DNA of 64,000 nt from Toxonevra muliebris. Its lineage: Eukaryota; Arthropoda; Insecta; Diptera; Pallopteridae. Each line of letters begins with the position of its first letter. Within the stretch, counting starts at the first letter, position 1. The position numbers and the translations under genes are program-made. The notes beneath the pieces were generated by a model that saw only the letters and a program-made list of their open reading frames with translations, did no database searches and was not told the DNA's origin. The stretch spans positions 29,283,890-29,347,889 of the forward strand of contig OY829328.1 in assembly GCA_963691655.1 (NCBI GenBank). Direction: 5' to 3'. Of the stretch, positions 32,861 through 45,350 are shown in pieces.

Positions 32861-34480
32861 GCAAGTCTAGAATAGAACCGTAATAAAGTGGTTTCTTTCA
32901 CTTTTACTTCTTTTCGTAGCAAATGACATCTTCTTAATCTAATGATAGACTAACTAAAGATTATGAAACAATCTATATTGAAAAAGAGGCTTACAATGAA
33001 GTCTAAAGCTATTTAGAATCACAGACATTTTATAAACATTGTGACGTTGTCTGAAGAAAATTATATAACAGAAATTGTTATTGGATCTGTAGTATAATAT
33101 ATAAATAAAAACCAACATTGGGTTCAACTCACACTACTTAGTAAGTTCAAAAAGATTAGTTTGATTTACTATGCTCTACAATAATGCAATTTTTTATTTT
33201 ATTTCTTGATTATTTTAACGCATTTTTAAGACAATAACAACAAAAATAGAAAACAATTCAAGATTACTTAAAATGTGCTGATTTGTTTACATAATTTGTT
33301 GTATACATTTAAATAAATTAATAGCCATTTTGATTTACTTTCATTTTTTCTCTATTTTTTGAGAGCATTTTAGCAGATGTTGCTAATCTGCAATAATAAA
33401 CATTTAAAAAAGAATGAGAAGAAGTGGAAAACATTAATTTGCAAATTATTCAATGGTTTTATTATCTGTTTTGAGCACGTAAATTATTTCAAGCTGATAT
33501 TGTATAATGTGGCGCCTGGTTAAAGAAACATTTTTTTTCTTTTTCAATTTATTTAACAGAATTTTATAAATATACTATACCTACATACATAGAAAAAATA
33601 AATTTCTATATTCTCTTTTATTTATTTACACATGCATGATCAGCATATTTATAAAAAACTTGACGTATTTTAGCGATACATTAGATTAGAGTGTGCCCGA
33701 AAATGTGATAATGTCAATAATTTAAGGGGTTATATATGTACAGTTGTGTCGGCTGAAAAAATCTAAAATTTTTTTATTGCACTCTCTTGAAATTTCATAG
33801 AAATCTGAGAACTAGAACCAAAGTTACAGTTGTCAACAGTACGCTACCTCCGACTACCTGAACATGGTGCCGAAAGTTATAACTGTAATAGCCTCTTAGT
33901 GAATGCAGGAACTTTTTTTTGAAACAAAACTTTTTGTTTTGTTTTTTTTTTTTTAACCTGCAGATGTACCATTATCTTCAATACTCATATCAAATGGACA
34001 TTTTTGAAACAAATTTTAATCACTGGTTCTAGTAAACAATAACGTTCCAATTAAATATAATTTCAAGCCTCACTAATTTGAGTTGTATTAGATTTATTCA
34101 GCATATTTTTCTATCTATCGTTTGATTCGAATTCGGAAACTAAAGATCGGAGGAAGTATGAACATCTGAATTATTAATAAAGATCACAAATATAATATTA
34201 TGTTATCTAAAGATATTGGCACAAGCACAGTAAGTTGATACGATACAACGACTATACAAAAAGAGAAGGATGAGAGAATTTGGGTTGCAAGATTTTGGAT
34301 CTACTTTCATATCTGCTATCACAAAATCATCAAATATTGGCGACTTGAATAAGTTATTCCTGTTTCTCGACAGATGGGGTTATCTATGTTTTTTTGCATC
34401 TCGCAATGCTACAGCCAACTTCATCGTGAAACTGTATCAATAAACTTAAAACTGGTGTTATTCCTTTCATCAGGAGAAAG
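32861..34480. other. Intergenic, no gene seen
   Basis: AT-rich sequence with no coding exon, structured RNA or paired transposon ends recognised by eye. Confidence 0.5.
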
Positions 34481-34489
34481 AAAATTAAT

Positions 34490-35340
34490 GTTCTCATTTT
34501 ACCAGTACTCAGAATAATCACTATTTTTTGCAAAAAATGGGGACTATCACCTGATAAAGTCTAATGGCTCCATGACGCTATAATTAGACCCATCATTATT
34601 TATGCATCCATTGTCTCGTGGAGCAGACGTAATGTTGACAGCATTAGGAAAGCTCTTGCCAGACTTCAAAGAACTGTGGTCATTTGTTGTAGGGAAGCTT
34701 TTCTGACAACACTTGGTCCATCCTTGGATGCATTGCTAATAACATTTTTACTAAAGGAGCAAATCCATCTGAAGGGTTAAACGCATTGGGAATTGGTATG
34801 AATCTTGCTGGGATTTTGGTAACATTATTGATTTGGCGCTATATAATCTAAACTCCAGAAGCACAAACCTGTTGTTACTGGGATTTGGGCCTATGTGGTT
34901 GATTGTAAGTGCATTTTCACTGACGGCTCTAAAACAAAATATGGGTCGGATTCTGGGATCATCATTGAAAATGATGGAGGGCTGCATGCTTCTGTTTTTA
35001 AGCAGAAATATTTGTAATCATCAAATCAAATATTTGTAGCATTCCAGCGGTTGAAAAGAAAGGAGCATTTGTATATTTAGTGAAAGTCAGGCTGCGCTCA
35101 AAACCTTGTTTAATCCTCTAACTACATAAACTGGTTATGCATTGAAAATCCTGGATTGACTGTGTTTGAAAACATAATAGCTTGCTGTTGATATTGGTTA
35201 TTGGACACTCAGGAATCTCAGGAAATGAATCCGGTAACCTCCTTGCCCGAAAGGTTTAGAAACTGGTTTCTTGTAAACTGACACTCTTTCCTGACTCAAG
35301 AAGAGCTGAAGCGAAATCTATGAAATTTCACTCAGATTTA
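34490..35340 (+). pseudogene. LINE ORF2 C-terminal relic (RT end and RNase H)
   Basis: Broken frames on + carry the segment after the reverse transcriptase (WGLSPDKV, AIIRPIIIYASIVSWSRRN, ARLQRTVVICC and LKEQIHLKG), then the RNase H opening (FTDGSKTKYG, SGIIIENDGGLHASVF, and a degraded SESQAALKTL). The order and spacing fit I/R1/LOA-type LINEs. Many stops and shifts show that it is dead. Confidence 0.7.
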
Positions 35341-35675
35341 TCAATTGATTTTTTGAAAGAATTATGATTTAATATAAGAATCATTGAAGTTCTCTATTAG
35401 CTAATGTGTATTTAGTTATTGCCAATAAAATTAGAGGTTTTTCAAAATGTGCCGCGTTTAGACCCAGCGTTTCGTTTTCGCAACTCAAATATTTATATAT
35501 ATATAAGTATATATTGGGTCATATAAAAGGTATTTTCGGTTTTTGTCACAAAATGTTGTTAATGGCCACACATCTGGCACCACTGATCCGATTTTGTCAA
35601 ACAAACGGTGACATTTCAGGCTACATTTTTTGCAAAGATAGTCTTGCAGTTTGTTATTTGTCTAAAAAGTTACTT

Positions 35676-35947
35676 TGGTTACGTTCAGAAGATGCAACTG
35701 TTGCCCAACAGAGGAGAGTGTGTCTTCTGAACGCGTACTTGTGTGTTTTTGCTCAGCACAACTGTTGGCATTTGGACGCTATTTTTGCGATCTTATTATT
35801 TTTCCGCTCTTTCATGCCAACATGTTGTTTCCCAAAAATAGCACAGACGATGCATCATGCCGTTCAGAAGATACAACAGTTTAAAAACAACTGTTGGCAA
35901 TTTACAAACAACAGTTCAAAATTTTGTGTATCTTCTGAACGCAACCA
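35676..35947. mobile_element. 272-bp four-box foldback MITE nested in the mariner
   Basis: The outer ends are inverted (TGGTTACGTTCAGAAGAT and TGGTTGCGTTCAGAAGAT). Inside are two more boxes, so CGTTCAGAAGA occurs in the order +, -, +, - (about 35682, 35728, 35866, 35942), giving two hairpins around a centre containing ATGCCAACATGTTGT. The interrupted copy at 54495-55239 shows the same four-box plan, which confirms a family. The insertion separates the mariner end from its start codon. Confidence 0.7.
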
Positions 35948-35958
35948 TTGATTTGAAA

Positions 35959-36625
35959 ATGAGTGAAATTGTTGAAGAAATACGCTATGTGATGCTTTTT
36001 TACTATGAAGAAGGTAAAAACACAGCAAAAACATTCCGATTTGTGCGGTTTACGGTGAGGATGCTTTAACAGAACGTACCGTCCACCTTGGGTTCGCTCG
36101 ATTCCATTCTGGAAATTTCGATGTCAAAGATGTACCTCGCTCTGGCCGGCCAGTCACTGAAAAAGCCGACAAAATTTTGCAACTGGTGGAGCAAGCTGTC
36201 AGGAGGTAGCGGAGGCGCTAAACATCAACCGCATGACAATTTGGAATCATTTAAAAAAGGCTGGCTAGTCAAAGAAGCTCGATGTTTGGGTGCCACATGA
36301 ATTAACACAAAGAAATTTGATTGACTGAATTACTATCAGTGAAACGCTTCTGAAACGCAACGAAATCGAACCATTTTTGAAACAAATCATTACGGGCGAT
36401 GTAAAATGGATTAAATACGAGAATATTAAACAAAAAAAAACTACCATTTGTTTCGGTCTCTGTAAAACTGTCTTGATGGAAAAAACAGCCGACGGAAGAG
36501 CCGCCGAAAATCACTTGGCCAAGTTTTTCGCCGATAAACCACAGAAGTTTTACACCGATGGAATTATGAAGCTACCGGAAAAATGGCAAAAGATTATAGA
36601 TAATAATGGCCAATATATATTTTGT
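35959..36625 (+). pseudogene. Mariner transposase pseudogene
   Basis: Begins with an N-terminal helix-turn-helix-like segment, then several frameshifts and in-frame stops, and lacks the central DDD catalytic block. The C-terminus keeps the family ending, with FADKPQKFYTDGIMKLPEKW followed by DNNGQY. It cannot make an active enzyme. Confidence 0.85.
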
Positions 36626-37273
36626 TCAATTTTGTTCAAACATTGGCAAAAAACCCAAAATACTTTTTATATGACCCAATATTATAAAAAAATAGTGATC
36701 GAAAATGAGCTTGGAGATATATTTAATCTTTAAATCTTTTTAAGACTTTTTTTTGCACATAAATTAATATTGGAATAATCATGGTCGAATCACAATCCCG
36801 GTATTGTAATTTAAAATACCCAACTCCGGAGTCACAAAATGCCTTCGGGATTGAGATTCTACTATCTATACAATAAATTTCCAGTTATTCCCAATTATCC
36901 AAAATGCAAATCAGGGATTTTGAGCTTAGAGAGTTGATCGTAATAAATTGTATGTATTGTGATATTTTTAAAATCGTCAAGGCTTTTAATTTACTGCAGT
37001 ACTTTAAATTTACTGCAGCACCAGCAAAGTATATAATTAAGCGCAACTCGGAACAATTTTGCTTTTCCTATAGCACTCTAAAGTAGATTTAATTAAAAGG
37101 ATATACACATACAAGTTACAAGCTTGTCAAGATAACAATTTTAAAAATCGAACACAAGATAAAATCTAAAAACAAACATGCGCGTCTAGTATTATTCAAA
37201 ATAATTATTAAATGAGTGTAAATTAAAAACATATGTAATTCACAATTCGCGCAAACAATCTAATTTTCATTTG

Positions 37274-37279
37274 TATAAA
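37274..37279 (+). promoter_or_regulatory. Possible TATA box of the second IR gene
   Basis: TATAAA lies 64 nt upstream of the ATG at 37338, which would place transcription start near 37304. It is a short motif in AT-rich DNA, so support is weak. Confidence 0.3.
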
Positions 37280-37337
37280 TTAATTCATCGAATTAACACG
37301 AAATATTTTGAAGCCACCAACAAACAATTTACAAAAT

Positions 37338-39212
37338 ATGTTAAGAAATTATGAAAAAAGTGCTGCTATTAAATTACATGTTGCGTTGTTACTATCCACA
37401 CTTATTGCGGGGGCAAGTTCTAAACAACAACCAGAAATTAAAACCAATTTTCTAACAGTAATACATGAAATCCAAAAGGAGAGAAATTTCCAAACCTTAA
37501 TTGTTTTTGGCAGTAAAAATCAAACATGTGTGGAAGCAAACGATATAAAGTTACTTAATAATGCACAAATATTATTGCTCGAGTCTGCCAAGCAGCATAA
37601 GGAAATCGAGGATATTAATCGCGAGATACTTATAGTACATTGCATTGATGAAGGCGACAACTTGGAGTTTCCATTGCTCGATGGATTACTACAATTTCTA
37701 GGGCATACGCGTAGTGCACGAATTATATTCTATTGGAATGTTGAAGAAACATCAAAAAATATGCCGGCGGAGCATTTATCATGCTTATTTGCATATTGCA
37801 TGCGCAATTTTCTGCTGAATGCAATTAGCATCTTTCAAGATTTTCCCACCACCAAGAACTTCTATGCTTACACACAATTTCCCCTATTCAAAGTGGAAAG
37901 GAAATCTTTAGCTGCTGATGGAGTACGCTTTTCTAATCGATTATTTGACATGCAAGGCGCAGCAATACGTACAATGCCTGATAATTGGGAGCCGCGTTCC
38001 ATTGTTTACCGCGATGACAAACGAAATCTACGTATCGTCGGTTATGCTGCTCGAATACTGCAGACTTTTGCGCAAAAACATAATGCCACGTTGGTTTTTC
38101 CCCTTGATGTTGACGAGGGAGTAACCAACTCTTATTATCTTTTAAGAAAACTGGTAGAAAATGATACGCTCGATATAGTAATGGCTGTCTGGTGTCCGGT
38201 TTTTGCTATAAATCCTTTCGACTTTTCTGATATTGTCGAGCAGGCTAAATTAATTTTAATGCTACCATCTGTGCCGCCCATTACCGTTCAACAAATATTT
38301 CCACTTCTTTTTAAATCGTTATTCTTTGCTATCTTTCTAACGCTATTGTTGATTTTTTCAAGTTTGCTTGCAATTGAAAATATGTTGCACCGACGAGTGC
38401 GATTTTTCGACATGTTCTTAAGCGTAACCATGACCATTACACTGCGTGGCGTGTTGGGCCAAAGCATGCAGTTACGCCGCCATTTACTAACATTTTTTAC
38501 GAAGTACATGTGCATATTAATTTTTCATACGGGTATCTTTATGAATACAACATTTGTCGCCTACTTGCAGACTTATCTCACTAGCTCTCCCAAGTCAAAG
38601 AATATAAAAGATTTGAATGAACTCATGAAATCATCATTGAAGATTTACATATATATAGAAAATTATGAAGTTATAGCAGAAAATACGGACCCCGCAATTT
38701 GGTCTCAACTCGCAGATAACTTTATTATTACCGATAATTTAATCAAGTTTCAGAACATTCGTAGATCGCTTGATACACGCTTCGGCTACTTAATGACCAC
38801 TTCATTGTGGCCGAGTTTCGAACGTCAGCAATCACTTTTATCGCGTCCGCTCTTCTACACTTTAGAGGAATCCATAGCTAGTGAATATTTTCTGGGCATA
38901 CCACTACACGAACATTCTATATACCGTGAAGCGATCAATATTTTAATATCGCAATTGCATGAATCAGGCATATTCGTTTACTGGACACAGTTGGCTTACG
39001 GTGATATGGTCTCATCTAACCGAATTCAAATTCATATTCCACAAAATGAAGAAAGTGCAACACCAATGATTGTTTCGGATTTCTATTGGATATGGTGGAT
39101 GTATGGTATGGGCATTTCAGTTGGAGTGATAGCATTCATTTTGGAGTGGTTTCATTTCCAGCGGTGGTACAACTTTCAACGTTGGTTACCATTCCGACGG
39201 TCGACAATTTGA
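37338..39212 (+). CDS. Ionotropic receptor (IR), complete, intronless
   Basis: Divergent ionotropic receptor, 624 aa, a paralog of the receptor at the left edge. The frame opens 30 nt earlier at a TTG, but the ATG at 37338 precedes a hydrophobic signal peptide (to about residue 27) and is chosen. S1 lobe motifs: TCVE near 64, RTMP near 212, VYRD near 223 and AQKHNATL near 245. TM1 is about 322-347, the pore has TLRGVLGQ near 368-375, the next TM about 384-410, the S2 lobe has ISQLHESGIF near 537-546, and TM4 about 580-602 after FYWIWWMYG. The protein ends in a short basic tail. Such receptors act in gustatory or olfactory neuron membranes. It lies on + beyond the whole SMOC gene from its paralog. 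No subfamily name is assigned. Confidence 0.9.
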   Translation: MLRNYEKSAAIKLHVALLLSTLIAGASSKQQPEIKTNFLTVIHEIQKERNFQTLIVFGSKNQTCVEANDIKLLNNAQILLLESAKQHKEIEDINREILIVHCIDEGDNLEFPLLDGLLQFLGHTRSARIIFYWNVEETSKNMPAEHLSCLFAYCMRNFLLNAISIFQDFPTTKNFYAYTQFPLFKVERKSLAADGVRFSNRLFDMQGAAIRTMPDNWEPRSIVYRDDKRNLRIVGYAARILQTFAQKHNATLVFPLDVDEGVTNSYYLLRKLVENDTLDIVMAVWCPVFAINPFDFSDIVEQAKLILMLPSVPPITVQQIFPLLFKSLFFAIFLTLLLIFSSLLAIENMLHRRVRFFDMFLSVTMTITLRGVLGQSMQLRRHLLTFFTKYMCILIFHTGIFMNTTFVAYLQTYLTSSPKSKNIKDLNELMKSSLKIYIYIENYEVIAENTDPAIWSQLADNFIITDNLIKFQNIRRSLDTRFGYLMTTSLWPSFERQQSLLSRPLFYTLEESIASEYFLGIPLHEHSIYREAINILISQLHESGIFVYWTQLAYGDMVSSNRIQIHIPQNEESATPMIVSDFYWIWWMYGMGISVGVIAFILEWFHFQRWYNFQRWLPFRRSTI

Positions 39213-42200
39213 GAAAAATATATCAATATCAATTTTCAAATAGTGATTTAAATTATTTATTAAAAATCTATCTTATTTTTACCATCAGAAAATATTTATG
39301 TATTTAAAATTTAATTCTATATACAGAGTGATTCGTTCTCAGTGGTCAATAAAAATATAGTAGTAATAGGGAGGGGGGTCCAGTCAAGTAAAAATTCTAT
39401 GGTGAGGAGACGTATGAGTTAAAGGGGGTTAAAGATTTTGTCGTCTTAAGATAATTATTCCAGTCTTGTAGGAACTTTTATGTTGTTATTAAGTTTTTAT
39501 GTTAAGTTATTCATTTTTTAGTTAAAGCTATAATCTAACCAACATTTTTCAGTCAAACTTACTTAAATTTTGTCTTTTTTTCTTTACTAATTATAACTTT
39601 TGGTGTATCGAACTTTGAGCCAAATATTTGGTTCAGAATTTTTGAAATTCAATAGCAATTTGATTACTTTTTACTTAAAACTACAATAATAAGTTAAGAA
39701 TTCATATAACATGGTTTGAAAGTAATAATTTTCTGTTTTCAACACAAGCGTTGAAGTTTCCGCGCTTGTAAAACAATCATTAAAAGTTCGAATTTTTAAA
39801 CCTATCTTTAGGAAGATGATTTATTAGCTTTTAAATAAGTAATTAAATATTTTTTATAAATTCCCAAACATTATTGCTCACAAGCGGGTGAGAATTTCAA
39901 TTTGGGGGTTCAACGTAATATTTTATTTTGTTACTCCCGCGTCCATTATTCGAAATCGTAAAATGGGACAGACCGACACCACCAGTTGAATGGAAATTAG
40001 AACTGATCTCTCCGCGTCATTTGATACCAACCGAGATTTCAGAGAAGTTGACCAATATCGTGCGACTTCTTCAACGCTATAATGGAGAAAATAATTTGAG
40101 GGGCAAATATCTCTAACGCTCCATAAGTCTCTCATCCTTCCTGTCCTAATGTAAGGTGCTGAGACGTGATAAGTATTGCCAAGTGCACCATAATTATGGT
40201 GTTTTTGCAATATTATTTTTTATTATGGTGCCCTCAAAACAGCATAATTTTAATTTGAGCGGTATAGCTTTACGTTTACTTAGATTTTACCATAGTTTTC
40301 AACAACATTCCATAATTTCTGCTTCTTTACTCCATCGAGCGATTTGGCAACATTTAACGTAAACGATGACAACCAACCATGAGAGGCAGTTGGGAGCATT
40401 CGAGAAAGAGATACTTCGCAAGATCTCTAGTCCAGTTTCAGTGAATGATATACACGGCAAAAAATAATTTATCTTTGACATCGGTGTTATAAATTATATC
40501 TTCTTGTTAACAATAAAATTTTTTTTTTAAGATTTGTTAAATATTAATTGTAGTGGTTTTGTAATTGTATGGCACAAAATTTAAAAAGAACTACTGATAA
40601 GCCATCAACAATCAATATCAAATTTAGTTGACAGTTTTAGATACGAAATTCCATTTATTATATCCTTGTTAGACGACTTATCAGAAACAACAGATGACAA
40701 CAAAGTCGGCTCAAAATTAGAAAGAAAATATTGCTGAATTAGACTATTTTAGAGAGTGTCTAAGGTAAATAAAATTCCAACTCAATCGAACTTAGCTTTT
40801 GAGATTTTTAATATTAGACTTCTATGAAATGGGGTGTGGTGACAGCAGTGCGATATCGCCTATCCATTTTATTGGAGTATCTGGATAACGTCTGAAGTTA
40901 GTATGCTAAATTTCTAACTACTTTATTCGAGTTAATGCCGCAAATTATGTATGTGCATTATTTCAAGCAGCAACTAAAACATATTAACTTATTTATTAAC
41001 GATAAGGTTGATTTTCATGAAAAACTTGTAACGTTCATTTCGGAATAAAACTGTAATATTCTTTTTAAAAAAAACTTACCTGAACTTAGAGCAGACTGTT
41101 TTTTTTTTAAGTTTTTTATAGCATATAAACTATTATTTAATTTTTATCTTACTCTTCAGAACTTATTTTAGGTACTTACTTTCCTTTAAAATCCATGCAC
41201 ATTAATACTATATGCTCTATCTATGGACATAAAATATTGCACTCAAAAGACACAATTAGCGTGTGTGCAAGTGTGTACGAGTATGTAATATATAAATAAA
41301 TTATTTATTGTAGAAAATGTGAAGTAAACTTTCTTATCACTGACGCAGCGCGCAAAACACTCAATTAACATCAATTATCCGTGATCTTTAATAATTGTTA
41401 ATTGTTTCACAATTGTCGCTTTAACATTTAGGCAAGGCACATAAGTATTTGCAATTCTATTATTTGCAAGTAAAATTTTGTTTTAATTAATATTATAATT
41501 ACACAGTATTTTATTTTTAATTCTGAACCTTTTTCAAATTAATAACAAAATCATAGATTAACACAAATGTCTTTGAGTTGGGGGGAAAAAAAAAACAAAA
41601 CAAGAGCAGAATACTCAAGATGACAGATATTTATACAAGCGTTCACAACAGCGTCTATATTTGGACTAACTTTATGCTGTCGCATGTCTGAAGCTTTAAT
41701 CTTCAGACCTTCCAGTTCATGCCAAACAGTAAGAGAATGAAAACAACGAGCGTGTATGAAAAAGCGTCTTGCTTTGAAATGAGTATGGGTTTATGAATGT
41801 GCATATGTATTTAAAAAGTACAAACACAAATCAAAAATGGGAATGCCGGTCTCAAAATGAGAAGTTAAACACACTTGTGCATAATTACATGTATGTATGG
41901 GTAAGTATTTACAACTGCATAGACACATAATAAATTAAAAAGTTGCGAAAAAGGCCAGCGAGTATTAATAGAGAAAAATTGTTACAAAAATAAACCAAAT
42001 ATCGAAATAGAAGAAAAGATTTGAGTAGCTGTTTTCTCTTATAGTATTGAACTACAGTTAGAGCCACATCCATCTTGTGTTGTTTAGGTATGATAGCATC
42101 CTCCGTAAGCCATAGATTTGACTGAGGCTTTTAGAAAACGGTGTATCCAAAGAACTGCAAAACATAAATCGTAATCTAAAGAATACAGTAAGTCTGATTC

Positions 42201-42780
42201 TATGCATAAAATAGCAAAACTGATTTTCCGTCATCGTAGATCATAAATGGTTTTTATACTTTTCAAACATGAAAACGATCTTTCCGCGTTGCTATTCGTT
42301 ACACCTGTAGAAATGAGCATTCTATAACGTTTTAAGGTAAAAGTTTCAAAAGCTTTAATGGCGAATTGGTTTGTATTTTTTTTTTTTTTACACTAAACAA
42401 GTTCAAATAAACAAAGACTCGTGGTCTAAGGCATAAATTTCTCTGGTGTTTTTTGCTTCCTTACAAATGAATGTATCAGTAACGAATCTGTTGAGTTCTG
42501 CAATTTTTCGTAGACAACATTAAATCTTAAAAGCAGAAATAGCTAAAGAATTTGCTAGAAAGCTATTCCAAATCACTGATGTACTAAATACCTTTTGCTT
42601 CTTGTATTGTTGACCCATAATCTGTAACACCGTTCTCAATAGTAATCAAAGTTTCCATGATCTGCGGTCTGTCAAGTTAAATAGTTTTCAATATAAATAT
42701 TAAAGAAACTATAGCACTGTTTCGCACCAGTTTAATATTTATAATCAAAAATATATGATAAAATATTTTCCATCAAAAGT
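39213..42780. other. Intergenic, no gene seen
   Basis: Begins with the 3' UTR of the IR gene; AATAAA at 39348-39353 is a plausible poly(A) signal about 136 nt past the stop. The rest is AT-rich. The frames around 39923-40481 on both strands overlap each other and show no recognisable domain. Confidence 0.5.
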
Positions 42781-42784
42781 CGAG

Positions 42785-42865
42785 TTTAGGTGTTCATGTG
42801 GTAACACAATGGGCCGATCTGGCCTGAGTGTGTCCCTCGACAGCCACTTAAAGATCAAACAAAAA
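42785..42865 (+). repeat. LINE 3'-end fragment, same family as 26914-27000
   Basis: Contains TGTGGTAACACAATGGGCCG, then CTGAGTGTGTCCCTCGACAG, corresponding to the block on - at 26914-27000. No CCTAA tail is visible here. Confidence 0.4.
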
Positions 42866-45130
42866 AAGAAGCTGGCCGTTTCCACCATAGATATTTTTAA
42901 GTTTTTTGTAAAGTCCAGTATTTTTACCTAAATGCAGCAAAAATTTTTTTACATTGCAGAATTTGAAAGCTATAAGGACTGATGCCATCATAGAAAAAAA
43001 CTTTCGGTCGATTACAATCTAGCACTGGATTTATTAAGTGTGGCATAAGTTGAAAGACGCAGAAACAAAACAAATTTTACCGTTCTCTTGATATTAAAAT
43101 TAAAATTTTAGAGGTATTTAAATTTTCTCGGAGGGTTTGGTTATCTCCTCTTCTCCCCTGCGTACGCTTCTGATCCGGTCCACCTTCGATTTGTAGATTT
43201 TAGGTATCTGCCCTTCACAGCTGCTATAACTTCACTAATGGAAGTCCCCGCCCCTTCGTTGACACTAAATCGCAATGTCGGGAATCAACGTAAACGTACA
43301 ACGACCTTTTGTGAAGCACTCCCAGAGCTGCTGCCACTGCGATATACATAGATGGTGATGTCGCATTTATGTCTATGGGCAGCTTTCCCTTGATCGATTG
43401 CGTCTTGCGCTCAGTGCTGTCACTTAAAAATTTTATATAGTGGTGGATTGAGTACAAAAACAGTGGAAGATTTAGAAAAAGGGTGATAGATTTTTTCTCT
43501 TATAACTATTCACTATTCAAAAAAAAAAAAAACGATTTAATTCTTGCTGCATTATAATATTATTTTTTGTTTTTATAAATGGCTCAAGCTTGATCGACGA
43601 AACCTAGAAAATCAAAGAAATTTAATTTTTTGGGCTCCTCTAATGTATCTATATTCACAGCTTTAATTTCAATAATCCCTAAAAATATGCTTTGAAATTT
43701 AGTGAATAAGTATCTAAATGTATGGTTTAGATACAACCAGTGGATGGGTGGGTCCCTTTACCAGGGAGCAGATTTTAGGGACCTAAAAACTAAAAAAAGG
43801 CAAAATACAATCGCAGAAAGGCTCTAAAAACACCAAAAAAGATAAGCATAAAACTGAAAAAAAAAAAATTTTTAAGCCATAGAAAATTGAGTTTTAGTAA
43901 AGCAAAGTAAACAATCTGACTTTGCTTTACTAAAACTCAGTTACAAAAAGTAAAAACAATAGTCGTCAAATGCGATTTTACCTTTTCCAAAATTTCTACT
44001 ACCAAAATATGCTCACTTCCATTTTTAACCAATGACTCAATCTTGGTAATATGGCGTCCACCTTTGTCGTTCATTCAATCAGTAGAAACGAAAATAGGTT
44101 TGTCATCAACTTTTTTTTTTTTGTGTGAACTCTTCGGAAACTTTTTTCTTTATGTATTTTTCTCAGCTCTTGAAATTTGAGCTGTAGAGCTTTTTCAACG
44201 GTATCATTTTGCCCAGGTCGCCGTAAAATTAATTTTCGCGCCCAACATGAGAAGTTCCCAATTCCGCCTTCTTATTTCGCGAATATAAATAAGAACTCGT
44301 AAAGTGAATAGTATTTTGCGAGTGCCAATACTCGTATTGTGGTAACACTCGTCTACATTTTTAAATAACAAAACAAAAAAAAGAAGCGAACAAAAAGAAA
44401 AACTATTATAGATTTTGAGGAATCCGAGGATTTTGTCGATTTTATAAACAAAGAATAATTTTCGCGTACAAGGGCAATTAATATTTTTTCAAATGAAGAT
44501 TCCATTGTATTTTGTGTTACCAAAAGTCAAAAGCACGCAAATGTAGACGTATATGAACTTATCGCACTGCTTTTGCTTTTACGATATTCTTGGAATTTTA
44601 CGATAAAAAGCGCAGAGCAGCATTGTGGTTTGTTTCATATATACTCATTGGGTGCGTTTCCCGGGTGCAAAATTAGAAAAGCTGATGCTTGTGCCCTACC
44701 ATGGGCCAGAAGGTCGCTTTTCTGGCATAAAGTCGATTTTTTGTTGTAAAAATTTGCGAACAAAAATGTTATATAAAGAAAGGAAATACTCTGAGTATTT
44801 CAAGAAATACTTTTTTTTTTGGGTGGTGGGCCCGTGTGAACAGCCACTATACGATGCTTGAAATCAGGCAAGTTCTTGCGTTATTTTGACATTTTGCAGG
44901 CACACACAGTCATATAAAACAGCAACAATTATATGTCAATCTACGAAAAGAAAAAAAAGAAGGGAAATAATGCCAGAAGTAACGCACGAAAGACGGAGCA
45001 CATGCGTGTTTGTCTATTCTCCTTGCCGCTCATCTTTCTCGCCTACAAAAAAAGTCACCCTGCTAAATAAACGCGTCGTGTAAAAGCAGACATTGTTTTT
45101 TAATACGATTGATTAAATTAAACGTTAAAG
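42866..45130. other. Intergenic, no gene seen
   Basis: A less AT-rich stretch at 43140-43440 has an open frame on - (43457-43224) that I could not assign. A perfect hairpin lies at 43888-43939. The sequence 44290-45080 has short frames on + with no domain. Confidence 0.45.
43888..43939. repeat. Perfect 21-bp inverted repeat with 10-nt loop
   Basis: The arms 43888-43908 and 43919-43939 are exact complements (TGAGTTTTAGTAAAGCAAAG plus one base). The surrounding sequence does not extend the stem, so a canonical miRNA precursor is unlikely. Confidence 0.75.
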
Positions 45131-45350
45131 CCATGGCTCAATAATAAGGTTATAGCAGCGCTACAAAAACAAAATCGACCTATATTTTGTTTTTGTATGC
45201 TGGGTTGGAAATCACTTTCTTATGTCAAATTCATAACGAAACAGCTGATTTATTTTGCTCTCATATTTTGTTTGACATAAGAATTAGCCGAAGAAATCGG
45301 GTAGAAGAAGAGAGCTATGCTGGTGACATAACCTTATTATTGAGCCATGG
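45131..45350. mobile_element. 220-bp MITE (CCATGGCTCAATAATAAGGT ends)
   Basis: Identical inverted ends of at least 23 bp at 45131 and 45350. The flanks TTAAAG and TTAGAG are a possible imperfect target duplication. An inner inverted pair (CTTATGTCAAA / TTTGACATAAG) adds a second hairpin. It has no coding capacity. Confidence 0.75.

Larger units (their letters stand above)
35514..36679 (+). mobile_element. Degenerate mariner element, TA duplications
   Basis: The inverted ends read TTGGGTCATATAAAAGGTAT (left) and TTGGGTCATATAAAAAGTAT (right, inverted), with TA on each side (35512-35513, 36680-36681). The transposase relic starts at ATG 35959 (MSEIVEEIRYVMLFYYEEGK) and continues through frameshifts: DVPRSGRPVTEKADKILQLV, ALNINRMTIWNHLKKA, DVWVPHELTQRNLID, LLKRNEIEPFLKQIITGD. 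After a large deletion of the catalytic core it resumes at RAAENHLAKFFADKPQKFYT and EKWQKIIDNNGQYI. It is non-functional. A foldback MITE sits between the left end and the ATG. Confidence 0.9.

Noticed and set aside
35406..35951. 181-codon frame on + before the mariner transposase
   Set aside because: It crosses the mariner end and the foldback MITE; its apparent protein is made of inverted-repeat sequence.
37308..37337. TTG start of the second receptor
   Set aside because: The ATG at 37338 gives a normal start just before the signal peptide; TTG starts are not expected in fly nuclear genes.
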